A stretch of DNA of 64,000 bases. It comes from Hyaloperonospora brassicae. Lineage: Eukaryota; Oomycota; Peronosporomycetes; Peronosporales; Peronosporaceae. The notes under the pieces were generated by a model. The model searched no databases and was not told where the DNA came from. It saw only the letters and a list, made by a program, of their open reading frames with translations. The stretch lies in the NCBI GenBank assembly GCA_947650285.1, contig CANTFL010001238.1, positions 1-64,000 on the forward strand, given 5' to 3'. Shown piece by piece: positions 25,517-36,735 of this stretch. Every line of letters begins with the position of its first letter. The stretch's first letter is position 1. The position numbers and the translations under genes are program-made.

Positions 25517-27128
25517 ATGTCTATGCGGGGTGACTCAAGGCACACAGAGTCTGTGCCTGTGCTAGCTTCTGCGGCAGGCGATTCGTCGTCTGCTGCTCGT
25601 TCTTCGCCTGCAGCAAGAGGTGCTGCATGTGCACGCGGTAGAGCACCGCGTGCGCATGATGACCACGATATTGAGGTCATCTACTCTGGCGAGTCAGACG
25701 TGTCTGACTCGGGCAATGCTGCAGAGGCGTCTCGATCACCGGCGACGCCTCAGTATTCGCCAAGGCCAATGCCGAACGAACGGACTCGTGAGTTGCAACA
25801 CAGTCTGTTCGGCAGTGATGATGAATTTGATCAGAGTGGTGAGGAGTATTACTACTTACCACCGCCGACTCGTGCTTCTTCGCACGAGCGTGATGACGAT
25901 GGCGCGAGCCGTCGTCATTCTGGGAGCCGTGGTACCGACAGAGGTACCATTTCGAAGCGTGATGAGCCGAAGCCGTGGCGTCTGCCCGAACGGCTTATCA
26001 ATCGCTTGTCTCACGAGACAAACCAACACCATCGGATACCTTTATTCGATGCGACCGAGCTTCATGGCTTGGATTCCAGCGCGAGCAACTTTCGCGCTGA
26101 AGAGGATTTTTTTATCTCGATGTCTTTCTTAGAAATCGATGGTATAACGGCAACCAAAAGCGTGACAAAGACTCGCTTTTGGCAGCGTGGAACGAGTTCG
26201 TCCAAAACGTAAAGAATTTTGGACGAGAAGGATGGCTCCAAAAACTTGAAGCGGTACGCATCAAGTTTAAAAGGCGAACGCCAACCGGTGCTAGGTACCG
26301 GTTGCACTGTTTGTCAAGTGAGGCCGGCATTCAATGCCTCAATTGGGAAGACTCTTGTGCGAGTTGTGCTGACAACTCGCAGCGTGCACATAGGGACGTG
26401 TATTCCCTAAGTTTGCCTTGGGGAAGGGCACATCTCTCGGAGGAGATGCGTGACGCGATTGCAAACTTGCAATCCGTCTACAAGCGCCAAAAGCGCGTGT
26501 TTACCGACGGGCCCTCGGACCAATCGGATGAGTCTCGTCATACTGCGGACGAGACCTTCAACATCCATCACCAGCTGAGAGCGGGTCTCCCAGCTGTTCC
26601 AAGAGGGTGGATACCCCCGCCACTAGACGAGGTAGCTCGTCCTTGATCCTAAATCTTCACGGTGATTCAAGATACGCTCCACTAGAAAGCGTTGATCACC
26701 GTGAGCATCCACCAAAGGATGTGGTGGAGGAGGAAAAATCTCCTCCAGATGATTCGGCTCACCATCTCGACCCTTACGAGATGGATCGAGCAATCGATGA
26801 ATTGCGTGATGACTTGAAGCACGAGCGCGACCGACGCTACGCTTGGACTGATACCGTGCGGAAGAACCGCAAGGATTACGAGGCTGATCGGGCGAGGGAT
26901 CGCGCCGATTATTCCACAGCGCAGCTTCAGGTCGAGCGGGATGTCTGCTCCCTTTCCGGCGAGCTGGCGACAGCTCGCGGGGAGATATCTCGGTTGAGCT
27001 CCGAGGTATCTTATCTGCGCGACCAGACGGATCGTCAGGAGCGCCAACGCAAAAACTTGATGGATATTATTGAACGTGGGGGCTATCTTCATCGGAAGAA
27101 GAAGTCTCTTGCTGACAGTACGGCCTGA
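25517..27128 (+). pseudogene. Antisense ORF in gypsy element (coiled-coil protein)
   Basis: A plus-strand coding region opposite to gag-pol, between the integrase end and the 3' LTR. Three open pieces follow one another: 25517-26212, 26179-26646 and 26607-27128, each in a new frame, so about two frameshifts break a protein of some 530 residues. The N-terminal third is Ser/Ala-rich and acidic. The middle has a Trp/Lys-rich stretch (NFGREGWLQKLEAVRIKF) and a Cys cluster (C..C..CASC). The C-terminal third is a strong coiled coil (about 26780-27090). The end overlaps the integrase tail by about 60 bp. The same protein is recognisable, more decayed, at 50.7-52.25 kb. It has no domain I recognise. 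Plant Tat-lineage gypsy elements also carry antisense ORFs, but no relation is claimed. Confidence 0.65.
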
Positions 27129-28789
27129 GTCGCCCCACGTAAAACGTAGGATGTGTGCGCATATTACGTGGCAATTTGATCGTGTATGCATTGCCCTTGC
27201 GGTGCAATATCCGAAATGGCCCAATGCATTTCGGCAGTAGTTTGCTACTGCCGACACTAGTGACTGCATGTCCAGGTAGGTTTACCGTAGACAGTAGTAC
27301 TAGGTCGTTAATCTTAAATGAAAGAACATTTGCTCTTCCATTCTTGTCAGCGTTCCGTTTCTGGCAGTCCACCGCATTTGCGATGGAGTCCTGAACGAAA
27401 CGGACTGCCGCCTCTCGCGTCAGCAGGAAGTTCTCTGCTGACTCGTTGTTTTGTCTTTCAGTGCGCTTCGTGCGCACTGCTAAGAGATTGTTCTCTTCTT
27501 CAGCGAGGTTGTCTTCTTCCTCGCTGGCATAGTCGTTGACGATGCTGAATATACCAGCATAGTCATCATCATCCGAGTCAATAATAGCGTCGTCGCTATT
27601 ATTGAGGTGGTGTTCTTCATCGATGTCGACATTGTCTACATCGGCATCATACGTGACGACGTTAGCTTCGACACGGGATGAGCAAGAGCCAGAACGGTTT
27701 TTGCTCGAGCGAGTCCCTCCCCCTTATCCAAGAGTCACACTCTAAAAGGGCGGGCACACGTGGATGGCGTAAGACATTCACGTAAAACGGTGTGTGCTGG
27801 GTTGAAGCATGCACCGAATTATTGATGGCGAATTCCACCATCGGCAAGAACTCACTCCAATGTGAAATGAGTGGACGTATCCACGAAGAATTTATTCGAG
27901 GACACGGTTCGCCCGTTCAGTCTGACCATCCGTTAAGGGATGATCAGAGGTTGACATCTTCAACCGTGTTCCCAATGTGCGGAACACGGATTGCCAAAAC
28001 GCCGCCGTGAACCGAGGGTCACAGTCGGATACGAGTTCACGGGGCAACCCGTGGAGTCGAAAGATCGTGTCAAGAAAGACACGAGCATAGCCGGGTGCCG
28101 TGATGGACTCGGGCACTGCAGCAAGATGCACCATCTTGCTGAACCGATCCACAAACACAAGAATACCATTATTCTTGTTAGTGTCTTCGGAAAACCGAAG
28201 ACAAAGTCCATTGAAATGGACTGCCAACACTCTGCCGGGATGGAAGAGGTTGTAACGGTGCATGGGATGAAGGACTAGGCTTCACCCGTTGACAGACCTC
28301 GCAAGCAAGTATGTACTTGCGGACAAACTGATACTGGAGGGGCCAGTAAAAGTAACGACTGACCGTGAGGTAAGTCTTTTCTCGGCCACGATGCCCGCCA
28401 GACGGCGCATCGTGACATTCGAACATGATGTGTAATCGCAATTCATCATGATTGGGAACGACGACACGAGGCGTGTCGTCGGCAACTGCTGTATAGTACA
28501 GCTGGCCATTACGAGTCGTGTACCGATACAAAGAGGAACGGTATAGAGCCAACAAATGCGACAAGGATTTCCGGGATGGGTTCGCAAGATGACCCATCAG
28601 ACGGAGGAGATTCGTGTCTCCTGCGCATGCTTTCCGCACGTCGTTGAGTAAAGGCGACGACGGCACACTGATGGACAGTGTCGCAACAGTGGTCAAAGTC
28701 TCACTATTGACGTGTGTAGTCGGCTCAAAATCGGTACGACGTGATAGCGCATCAGCGACGACGTTCAGTCGTCTTGGTTTGTACTCCAC
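27067..28789 (-). pseudogene. RNase H end plus integrase, left gypsy element
   Basis: Minus strand. It begins with the RNase H end (RRLNVVADALSRR), followed by the H2C2 zinc-binding domain (ECHDAPSGGHRG ... CEVCQRVK). The catalytic core appears in several frames: MDFVFGFP, FVDRFSKMVHL, RLHGLPRELVSDCDPRF, and DGQTERANRVLE, so the D-D-E residues are present but frameshifts near 28.2 kb and a stop after NRVLE (27892) disrupt it. A further piece (27662-27847, FAINNSVHAS) and a C-terminal SH3-like region (27067-27477, KCIGPFRILHRKGNAYTIKL) complete the integrase. It would have inserted element cDNA into the genome; it is now non-functional. Confidence 0.85.
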
Positions 28790-29537
28790 GGAACAGGTGG
28801 TCCCTAACGGGACCGTCTGAAAGCCCTTGAATGAAGATTGTGATCAACACAAACTCACTAACAGGGTTCACAACCATGCAGCTTGCAAGGTAGTGTACGT
28901 GCTGAGCGTAAGCGTAACCCTTACGCTTACCCTGTTTGATTCCGAGGAGTTCATATAGTGTTCTGAACTCTGCTCTGAGCGGCTCGAACGTCTCACTGAG
29001 CAGGGTCTTGAAGACGTCTAACGACCCAAACACATTTGGGTCGTGCAATTTGAGGTTCAGGGCCCAAGATCTAGCTTCTCCTGCCAGATTAGACTGAGAG
29101 AATGAGACTTGCATTCGCTCATCGTCGATGCGACGAGCATCGATGGCATCGTCCAGCTCGACGAACCACCTTAACAGGTAGTCTTCCTCGACTCCCCGAT
29201 ACTTGTAGACCTCAAGTTTTAGAGACTCCCGTCGGCGCTCACGCGTCGGCTCTGCGGAATGAGACTGTTGTTGTCTCAGTGCTTCGGTCCGCTGGTGATG
29301 TTGTTGTTGTAACAAGGTCACCTGCTCTCGCGACTCATCAAGTTCTCGTTGCAAGAACTTGCTAATGACATCATGTTGCTGGTCCCTATCCCTGGAGGAT
29401 AGCATGGCCCATTTGGCTTCCTCGCCAACGGTCGAACTCATTCGTTCGATCGCACTGCATTCGATGTCGATCAAATGGGAGTAGCTCTCACGGGTTCCGT
29501 GAAAGCTGTCGCCGTCTACATCGTCCAACATGTTCAT
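28752..29537 (-). CDS. Gag capsid protein, left gypsy element (C-terminally truncated)
   Basis: A 261-codon ORF starting ATGAACATG at 29537, about 50 nt inside the 5' LTR. Residues about 1-60 are polar, 65-105 form a Gln/Glu-rich coiled coil (DESREQVTLLQQQHHQ), and 110-250 match the retrotransposon gag capsid fold with the pattern FVELDDAI...ARSWALNL...FEPLRAEFRTLYELLGIKQG...IFIQGLSDGPVRDHL. The zinc knuckle is missing, because the ORF runs into the deletion junction near 28790 and ends in ERRR. It overlaps the downstream RNase H/integrase piece in another frame. The capsid part is intact, so it may still be translated. Confidence 0.8.
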   Translation of the reverse strand: MNMLDDVDGDSFHGTRESYSHLIDIECSAIERMSSTVGEEAKWAMLSSRDRDQQHDVISKFLQRELDESREQVTLLQQQHHQRTEALRQQQSHSAEPTRERRRESLKLEVYKYRGVEEDYLLRWFVELDDAIDARRIDDERMQVSFSQSNLAGEARSWALNLKLHDPNVFGSLDVFKTLLSETFEPLRAEFRTLYELLGIKQGKRKGYAYAQHVHYLASCMVVNPVSEFVLITIFIQGLSDGPVRDHLFRGVQTKTTERRR

Positions 29538-29569
29538 GTTGGGCGATGGGGTTGTGGTCCTTGGACGGA

Positions 29570-29585
29570 CTACAAAGTGCTACCA
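29570..29585 (-). promoter_or_regulatory. Primer-binding site, left gypsy element
   Basis: On the minus strand TGGTAGCACTTTGTAG lies two bases after the 5' LTR end. TGG at the start is expected for pairing with a tRNA 3' CCA end. The first eight bases (TGGTAGCA) fit many initiator-Met tRNAs; beyond that I cannot name the tRNA. The same site, with one change (AGGTAGCAC), follows the LTR at 45257-45272. Confidence 0.6.
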
Positions 29586-29587
29586 GG

Positions 29588-30027
29588 TGTAATGGGGCAC
29601 TGTTGACTACGTACTGGTTGACCAGTACGGAGTATACTTCCACTGAAGACAGTGGTCGACGTGCCCTGCTAGGTGTTGAAGAAACACAGAGTAAGGAAAG
29701 GAGACTAAGTAGTCAGACTAGTCTCTTGGTAAAAGTAAAACTGTATTAATATAATTAAGTCCTATAACTCCTTGAACCTTCTGTTATACTGACTTAATTA
29801 TACTAATGTAACTAAATGTATGATGACGTCTACTCACCACCCATTGCGCGCGTCTAGCAGCGATTGGTGGGTTGATGTCATCACGATATCAACCAATGAG
29901 TAGACCCTTCGGTCATCCCAACAATATCACCATGTCTTGTGGTATTTTTAAAAGAATATTCGACGTAATATTCTTTATTGTCAGATTGTTTTAATGACAA
30001 TCCCATGTAACGGGCTACCCCGTTACA
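29588..30027 (-). repeat. 5' LTR of the left gypsy element
   Basis: A 440-bp LTR with ends TGTAAC...ATTACA when read on the minus strand. It contains the CATTGCGCGCGTC core at 29842 and AT-rich TAATATAATTAAGTC sequence shared with the other LTRs. It is followed by the PBS and gag. Confidence 0.85.
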
Positions 30028-33000
30028 GGCACATCAATCATGTATGTAAAGGCCGTTAAGCGCGAGACATAATTTTTTAGAAGTCCACATTGATGTCGAT
30101 GCAAGCAGAAATCACAACTGACGTAAAATGTCAAATTTGACTTAATATTCAAAATTTTATTATTTTTCGATTAGATATCATAAGTGGGCATATTTAGTTA
30201 ATGCTGGTACGGTGTAAAATACGCAGCATGTGAGAAGGTGTTTTGCGTGAAATTTCGCATTCACGATTACTTAATCACAAAGAGATGGTGGAATATAAAT
30301 GACATTGACGGAAGAGGCACTGCATCCAACTTCAATTAAATGTCAGTTCAGATCCAAACGTTTAAGAATTATTATTTGAAGGCTGCAGCAGTAAGGTTTA
30401 AGCTGGATATCAGCGGGTTGAAATTCTAGTAGGTTGCACCCACTGGATCGGTTAGTAATTAATCCGTAATTTGCGATTTATAGTAAAATTCCCCGCTGAA
30501 CAAAGCTCGGTGACCGATGACATCGTGCTAGATGGAGTGGTCCGGTGAGAATACCAAACTACTATGAAGTATATTAATATTCTGACATGGAATTATGTAA
30601 CGGCACGCATGTCATATATAAATACCATCCAGCATTTGTATAGTGTTACTACCAAAATGAGGCATGTGTTAAATAATGTAGGCTTTTTTAATAACCGAAA
30701 AAGCTGTTTTGTTACGTGGATATTCAATTACACATGCTGTGTATGTTGCGAAGGCATTTCGAGAAAATTAAACAAAACATTTATAAAAATTCTCGCCGGT
30801 CCATAAAAAAACTATTTACGTTTAACGTTTGCATTGTTATCTTTAGTAGGATCAAAATTTTAATGGTTTATTGCATAACTTACATACCAAATAAATTGAA
30901 TGTCATTTTATAATATTTATTGTATCAGCAGCAGATTTTATATAGCATAGACAAACCAATATGCATGTGTAAATTTAATATACTTTGAAGAAGAATAATA
31001 ACCCGAATATATCACGAAAGACGGCACGTTATACATTGTTGCTGTCAAAGGCAGACAAATGAGATTAAAATGAGCGTTCAACATTCCTTTTATCATTTTA
31101 CAAAGCGTTTAATCGCGGCATGGCAAACCACTTCTTTTGTTTAATTCTATTTTTTAGTATACTTATAAAAAAGGGTTACGACTAATACGAGGTATGAACA
31201 GTAAATGCGATGCCGACGCAATCCATTATTTGGGTTAAACTTGCTTGTAACGTGTAATGTAATTCATACGAAAATCAAATACCTAACAATCGTGATCCCA
31301 CGACTTCATATTTTTTGAATGTAGATAATGCGCATTTATTGATATACCTTTCGACGGTCACGACAACGCTGGTTTGGGATGATCAAACATGGCTGTAAAC
31401 GGGACAATCGGTAAATGAGGAGAACAGGCGTGCTATAGAAAGAATGTATCACCTAGTAATAAGCTCGTTATAATTGTTGGTACCATATGCTTGCCTATGG
31501 CTAGCGCATATTACAGTCAGAGGAACTTCGCTGTACAATTTACAGTTTTTGAAACAATTGGCACATTTTAATTCGATATAATACACGTAAATAATTCTGA
31601 AAAAGGTGCGTCCCATGTCAAATTGTGAAATAATCGCTAATGTGGTCACCATAGTTGACGCTTGAAACGGGTAAGATAAGTTTGAAGGGGTTCATATAAC
31701 TCAGCGACTGTTATCGATATAATGCAGTATCCAGATGAATCGTTCTTCGGGTATTTATAAAGCAACACGACTTTTTTTGTACAGATAATTGTTGAGAGGA
31801 TAATGCAGTCGTAATGAAACGAGAAGTATGACCTTCAAGCGATCATGTATCGTTTCGATAATTTCCTGCTATATATACTGGACATCTTAGAGCCGAATCA
31901 GTTTACTAAAATATCGACAATCGCATTGGCCGACTATCAAACGACTATAGTTGTAATATTGAGGGTGGTAGAACATTAGTCAGAACGCTACAGCACAAAA
32001 TTGCCAACAACTGCAAGATAGGTTTAGATTTTTAAGCTAGTAGCATTGCTTACTACAAACTCAAATAGTAAGGTTGGACATAATGTAGCATAATGATTGA
32101 GATTGTGTCTTATCATTCTTACGTAAGAGCGGTACCAATAGCATAAATTGACATAAACTAATGTCAGAGTTGGTATGGGATAACCGTCTGAGAAGATGAA
32201 AGTACCAATAAAGCTCCCTTAGGCCACAACGACATCAATTTTTATATCCATAGTATACAGCAAAAAATCGATATTTATTAGAGCGACAAGCCTTTGTAGT
32301 GGATTAAAGGTCGGCAACGTATACGCTGAAAGGTATTATTTATACTTTGCACAGAAACCCATATATAGAAGAGACTGATGTAATAATTTTACTGTCGTCG
32401 CAGAGATTGCAACTATTTATAAATGTGACAGATTACACATAGAAATGCAAATGCGTCCGATGGCCCGATCTCCATTTTTCCTCAATATTTCTACTAGCTC
32501 TGTAGTATTTCACGCGCTTTGGGCATCATCTATCGGGATGATAGTGTAACGTTTACATAAATCATTCTCAAGTAATACTATGATTGCATTATAAGATATA
32601 ATAATGACGAACACTTCTTGTCCCTTCGATCAGAACAAACGTCGCATGCTTATGTATATCTTGTTGTCGAAAACAACCAGACGTCGAGTGAAGTTTAAGG
32701 AATAAAAAGGCGCGTAAAGAAAGTATAATATTGGCATTGATCACAGAAAAAAGAATCATCATAATTCTCAATATGTAAATAAACTAAGTTTTTATAGCTG
32801 CATAGCCCTTAGTCCTCGGATCAGTAATGTGGCCATATAAGAATCTAGCTATCCACTAATTAGAAGTGTTCAAATATTATTGCTTTACTTAAGGTAGAAA
32901 ATTTAAAATAATTTTTATATTTGAACATCTGGTAATTGGGTAGAGTATTGATACATTTGTCCGATATAGTTTACAATGTTAAACGCTAACTTGTAATCGT

Positions 33001-34150
33001 TAAGCTTTGCAATACGGATAAATTTTTCGACTTTTATTCGAGTGCTTAGGACCGAATTGAAGTACTCTAATGTCCATGCTAACACATTAGTGTCAGTTAA
33101 CAATAAAGATTGTTTAACTTGAGGCTGCACGTTCCAATGACCTTCTTAGTTATGTAAATTGTACTCATATTGAATGCGTACGCAAAATTCTATTTATTAA
33201 ATGTTAAGATACATAAATGCTTAATTTCTTATAAACTATAATATATTTGTGTAAGGTAAGACCAATCATTGTTTACTCTTTGTCTGTCAGTTGTGACATA
33301 TGTAGTGTGAACCATTCAAAAATTGGCCAAAATTTTTTCATTATTTTTTTTAATACTTGTTGCTATTAGTTGAAATGAATGGAACAATAAGGCTTACATC
33401 GATCCTTGTCTTCTACCAGGCTTGGTGGTGCATGTCAGCAAGGTTAGCTATCTCAGCTGTAATTTGATTTCAATTTGCATTATTTTATAACTTAAATTTA
33501 TGAGTAGCTCTGGTGAAGTTTGAGATCAGCTGTACGATAGCTTCAAAAACTTTGCTTATCTCCCACATACCATCGGCTAGTCATTAATTTAATCAACTAC
33601 TGCGTGATAAATAATCGGCACGCATTGACTACGTCATAGTAGCTGTACCGTAATGTATAGATATTCTCGTTTTCGTCTTGCATTTCAAAAATGTTAGAGG
33701 GAAAGGTACTAAAATTTTTTCAATTTATAAATTTTTAGCGTTATGTGTGTATTTATTATCTAGCTCATGGGAATCACTCAAATACAGACCTATTTCCTAT
33801 TAAAGATTTTCTTGGGTCTGGTTCCTAAAGTTGAACCAATATGAAGTTGATTTAAAGAATCAACAATCGGAACACCACATTAACCTAATTAGGTGTAAAA
33901 TTATAATGGGCCTTATAACTACTTAATTAATTGATTTGCCCCATTACACAGATAATCGCGAAGCATTTAAAAATTTCTAAAATGGATAATTATTCTTTAT
34001 TTTAAAAGCTCCCAATAAATATTAAAAGAAAGGTTTTGCAGCATTGTTTCTCTGTATCTGCAGCAACTACAACTCCGAGCAAGAAGAAAATATTGTGAAT
34101 AATTAAGATCGACTACAGATGAGATTTCGGCTGAATATGGTCACACGTCT
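30028..34150. other. AT-rich gene-poor stretch
   Basis: About 4.1 kb of AT-rich sequence. ORFs at 30564-30806, 31449-31652, 32589-32771 and 32915-33130 are short and lack domains. No RNA gene or tandem repeat was found. Confidence 0.55.
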
Positions 34151-34534
34151 TGCAACGGGGTGAGCCCGTCACATAAACTCGATATGAGTGTATCCAAATA
34201 AAGATATTATCTATTTCGAAATTATTGAGCTAATATTACCAGAGAAGATATAAGGTTGGTGGAATATTACCCCCGAGGTTTTTAATATTGGGTGCTCCAA
34301 ATATTACTAGATGTAGACAGTTAATTAACCAAATTATTCACAAATCGAATCCGGACGCGCGCAATGGGGGGGTGAGAAAGAAATCCGCCCAGGAGATTGT
34401 AAATCAATCTAGTTAGATTAAAACGATGATATTTTATAAGGTAACTTAACGGTATTAAACAAATTCTACCTTTTCCCTTAGACAGAGCTTCTGAGCTATG
34501 TTTGCTTCCTCGCGCTTAATCACGCCACGTTACA
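34151..34534 (+). repeat. Solo gypsy LTR
   Basis: It starts TGCAACGGGGTGAGCCCGTC and ends CACGTTACA, close to the TGTAACGGGGTAGCCCGTTACA start and GTTACA end of the gypsy LTRs here. GACGCGCGCAATGGGG near 34355 is the shared core in plus orientation. No internal region is attached, so it is a solo LTR. A five-base target duplication is not visible. Confidence 0.65.
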
Positions 34535-34555
34535 TAATTTCGGAAGTACGCAGCC

Positions 34556-34953
34556 TTGTGGTCGATCATCACAAGGACCACTATTTATCTGGTAAGAGCG
34601 TGATCCGTTACCTAGTATAAGGAGAAGTTGAACTGTAATTTATATATTTACACCTTCGGAAAAATAACCGATTTTGGCGTACTTGGACAACAGTAAACTA
34701 CTAGTTCCCAAATTGACCGCCTGCTCACTTCCCATTGGGGCGTCAAACGGCGACCGGTGGTATCGTTGGGTGATACAATGGCGTCTATGTCAATAAACGA
34801 ATGGAGCCGTGAACAAACGTTATCTTCGAATTTGATATTTCTCTAATACCGACAACAAAGTAAAGCAGATGCGCGAGAATATGATCAAGTAAGATAATAT
34901 TCGCATTGACCCATTTTTAATGTCGACGACATAAAACGGGCTCACTCGGTATA
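34556..34953 (-). repeat. Gypsy-like LTR fragment spanning the left breakpoint
   Basis: Read on the minus strand this shares scattered similarity with the gypsy LTRs: ACGGGCT..CTCGGTAT near 34935-34953, the core as CCATTGGGGCGTC near 34731-34744 followed by GCGACCGGTGG, and ACTGTAATTTATATA near 34630. Boundaries are approximate. The inverted duplication begins inside it at 34741. Confidence 0.4.
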
Positions 34954-35360
34954 ATGACGGCTGGCATGGTCTTGCGCCGCGCGTCGTCACTCCTGCGACA
35001 GCGCACTTCCGTCCTGTGAACGGTCTCGACTGCTCTCCAGCCGTAATGTACCGATCCAGCTGCACGATACCATCCCATCACTATACCGCGACAATTTATG
35101 GCAGTTGAGAACTGCCTGGAAAAGTCAATACACGAAGCCCTTCTACGGTTCTGCATCTGAAGCGGCGTGTGAGTGCGCACGTACGCGTTGGACTGCACGA
35201 CAAGTTCTACTTTGCTCTATCGTTGCCATTTTCGTACAAGTCGCTGGTGCCACAGGTTTCTTGATCACTGGCGTGTGTGTGAACGCACGGATCGCTGCTC
35301 GCCACAGAAGGCAGACAAAGCTCTAAGTATATTCGCGTAAGTCAGCAATGTTCAGTCTTT

Positions 35361-35522
35361 TTAAACATCGCATTGCTGTTCAGCTAAGACGTTCGTTCGT
35401 ACTTCTGTGTCTGGCCAGCCCGAACTGTTACATACAACACTCTGTCGAAGGGTGGCGGCAAGGAGGACCCAGAGGCAAAGTAAAAAGTACTGTCCGTGAA
35501 TTATTGAGGTCGGGGTCTGCAT
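35361..35522 (-). pseudogene. Short ORF with signal-peptide-like start, left copy
   Basis: The last 53 codons of a longer ORF, read from an internal ATG at 35522. The first 30 residues include a hydrophobic core (YFLLCLWVLLAATL) like a signal peptide, then a short polar tail ending in QQCDV. No effector motif follows and the next frames contain stops. It may be the broken start of a secreted-protein gene, or chance. The right copy at 43843-44004 is identical because the arms are duplicated, so it is not independent support. Confidence 0.25.
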
Positions 35523-36246
35523 GCCGCGCGAATTGCAGCCGCCCCAGACGAGCGGCAGACACGGCCTCTTGGCGATTTCTGCTGCGTCGTACCACCTCGT
35601 TGTTCTACGGAACGTAAATGCAACTATCCGATTCAAGCGAACGGTGCGTTCATTGCCTATTTTGCAACATGCATCGTCAGGTTGACATCGTGCAGTGATT
35701 CTTACATTAGCGGCTTTGGCGCACTCGCCCACGACTTACGCCGTACGATTTTGCTACCGATTGGCGTAAATGAAGGGAGTGTTCCAGATGCATGTGAACT
35801 ACCCCAACGTGAGTGTGCATGGCGTCGTAGGAGCCCTTCCGGATCCGACCGATGCACTTTTCTCTTGCGACGCGCCCCTTCCTAAGTGCCGTCGGCATCT
35901 CTACAGTACAGTCGCAGCAGTGCAATTGCGCGACGCTTTCAGCGCCCATAGCGTTTCTGCTACATGGACGAACCCAGCGAGAGGTCTACGACCAAATCTC
36001 ACTAACACACTTGCAACAACTATGACGGCCCTACGCCATGCATGACGCATCCAAAGCATTGCAAAACAAAATGACGTAGTAAAGTTATATTGATTCGATA
36101 CCTGATTATCTGAAAGCTACTGGATTGTGGGGTCTCACTGAAACACACAAGTGTTCATGGCGTTGAGGATGACCACTGAGTTCCTTGCAGATCTGGACGC
36201 AGCCCTTGGAGCTAGAGCGCTTCCCATGCTCGTGCACCGTGCAAGG

Positions 36247-36660
36247 CTATTTGTCGGAAGGCCGGCCACCCTTAAGCCCATCGGTCGGATCCGACTGCTC
36301 CTTGGGCTTTGCGGCTTCCTCCTTCGCCTTTTCAGCTTCCCTCGCCTTTTTCTCCCGAAACTCCCACTTCCCCTCGATGTCACTGCTGTCGATACTTTCT
36401 CTGCTGTCCGTGCTTTCAATACTGCTGCTGTCGTCGTCGTCGTCTTCGCTGTCGTACTCCTTGCCCGTCGGGGGGCTCGATCCCCTCAGACCTTGCGTTT
36501 CTTCAAAGGTGACAGCTGCATGAAGCTTGCGGTGGGCCGGCGCGGGCGGAGTCTCGATAGACGACAACGTGTTCGCAGACTCTACTGCAAAGGCGTCGCC
36601 ACGGGCCCAGAGGCAGACGATTGCCGCGGCCGAGAGGTACGCAAGATACGATACGCGCAT
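36247..36660 (-). CDS. Secreted QGLR-type effector candidate, left copy
   Basis: A 137-residue protein starting at the ATG at 36658-36660; the longer ORF to 36798 is not used, because an initiator-like motif at 36720-36735 and the signal peptide point to this ATG. Residues 1 to about 25 form a signal peptide (core LAYLSAAAIVCLWA, likely cut after DAFA). QGLRGS at 56-61 sits where RXLR occurs in oomycete effectors; QXLR forms are known in downy mildews. An acidic run (YDSEDDDDD) and Ser/Asp-rich segment follow in place of EER, then a Lys/Glu/Ala-rich helical tail (REKKAREAEKAKEE). No WY unit. It is transcribed outward from the inverted duplication. Compared with the right copy it lacks one six-residue unit. 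Secretion is well supported; host uptake and role are inference. Confidence 0.75.
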   Translation of the reverse strand: MRVSYLAYLSAAAIVCLWARGDAFAVESANTLSSIETPPAPAHRKLHAAVTFEETQGLRGSSPPTGKEYDSEDDDDDSSSIESTDSRESIDSSDIEGKWEFREKKAREAEKAKEEAAKPKEQSDPTDGLKGGRPSDK

Positions 36661-36719
36661 GATGAGGGTCGAATCGGCAGGAGGCGGTGGAAGTTGTTGT
36701 GGTGGTAGCTCTTGGAGGC

Positions 36720-36735
36720 GAGTTGTAGAATGGCC
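36720..36735 (-). promoter_or_regulatory. Oomycete-type initiator, left effector copy
   Basis: Read on the minus strand GGCCATTCTACAACTC matches the core CATTYYNCAW of the oomycete initiator, about 60-75 nt upstream of the ATG at 36660. Identical to the right-arm copy at 42612-42627. Confidence 0.5.

Larger units (their letters stand above)
24993..30027 (-). mobile_element. Ty3/gypsy element, internally deleted
   Basis: A minus-strand LTR retrotransposon. The 5' LTR is at the right (29588-30027), then PBS, gag, end of RNase H, integrase, an antisense ORF, a polypurine tract and a 3' LTR at the left (24993-25383). Protease, reverse transcriptase and most of RNase H are missing: gag joins directly to the RNase H end near 28790. 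The gag start matches that of the element at 44.8-52.8 kb, so both are one family. No matching target-site duplication is visible at the two outer ends, and the LTRs differ at their U5 ends. Confidence 0.85.

Noticed and set aside
27154..28278. Plus-strand ORFs over the left integrase
   Set aside because: Antisense shadows of the minus-strand integrase; the genuine antisense ORF ends at 27128.
36151..36708. ORF of 185 codons opposite the left effector, and its mirror at 42639-43214
   Set aside because: Antisense shadow of the effector; hydrophobic Val runs are the complement of the Asp/Ser-rich segment.
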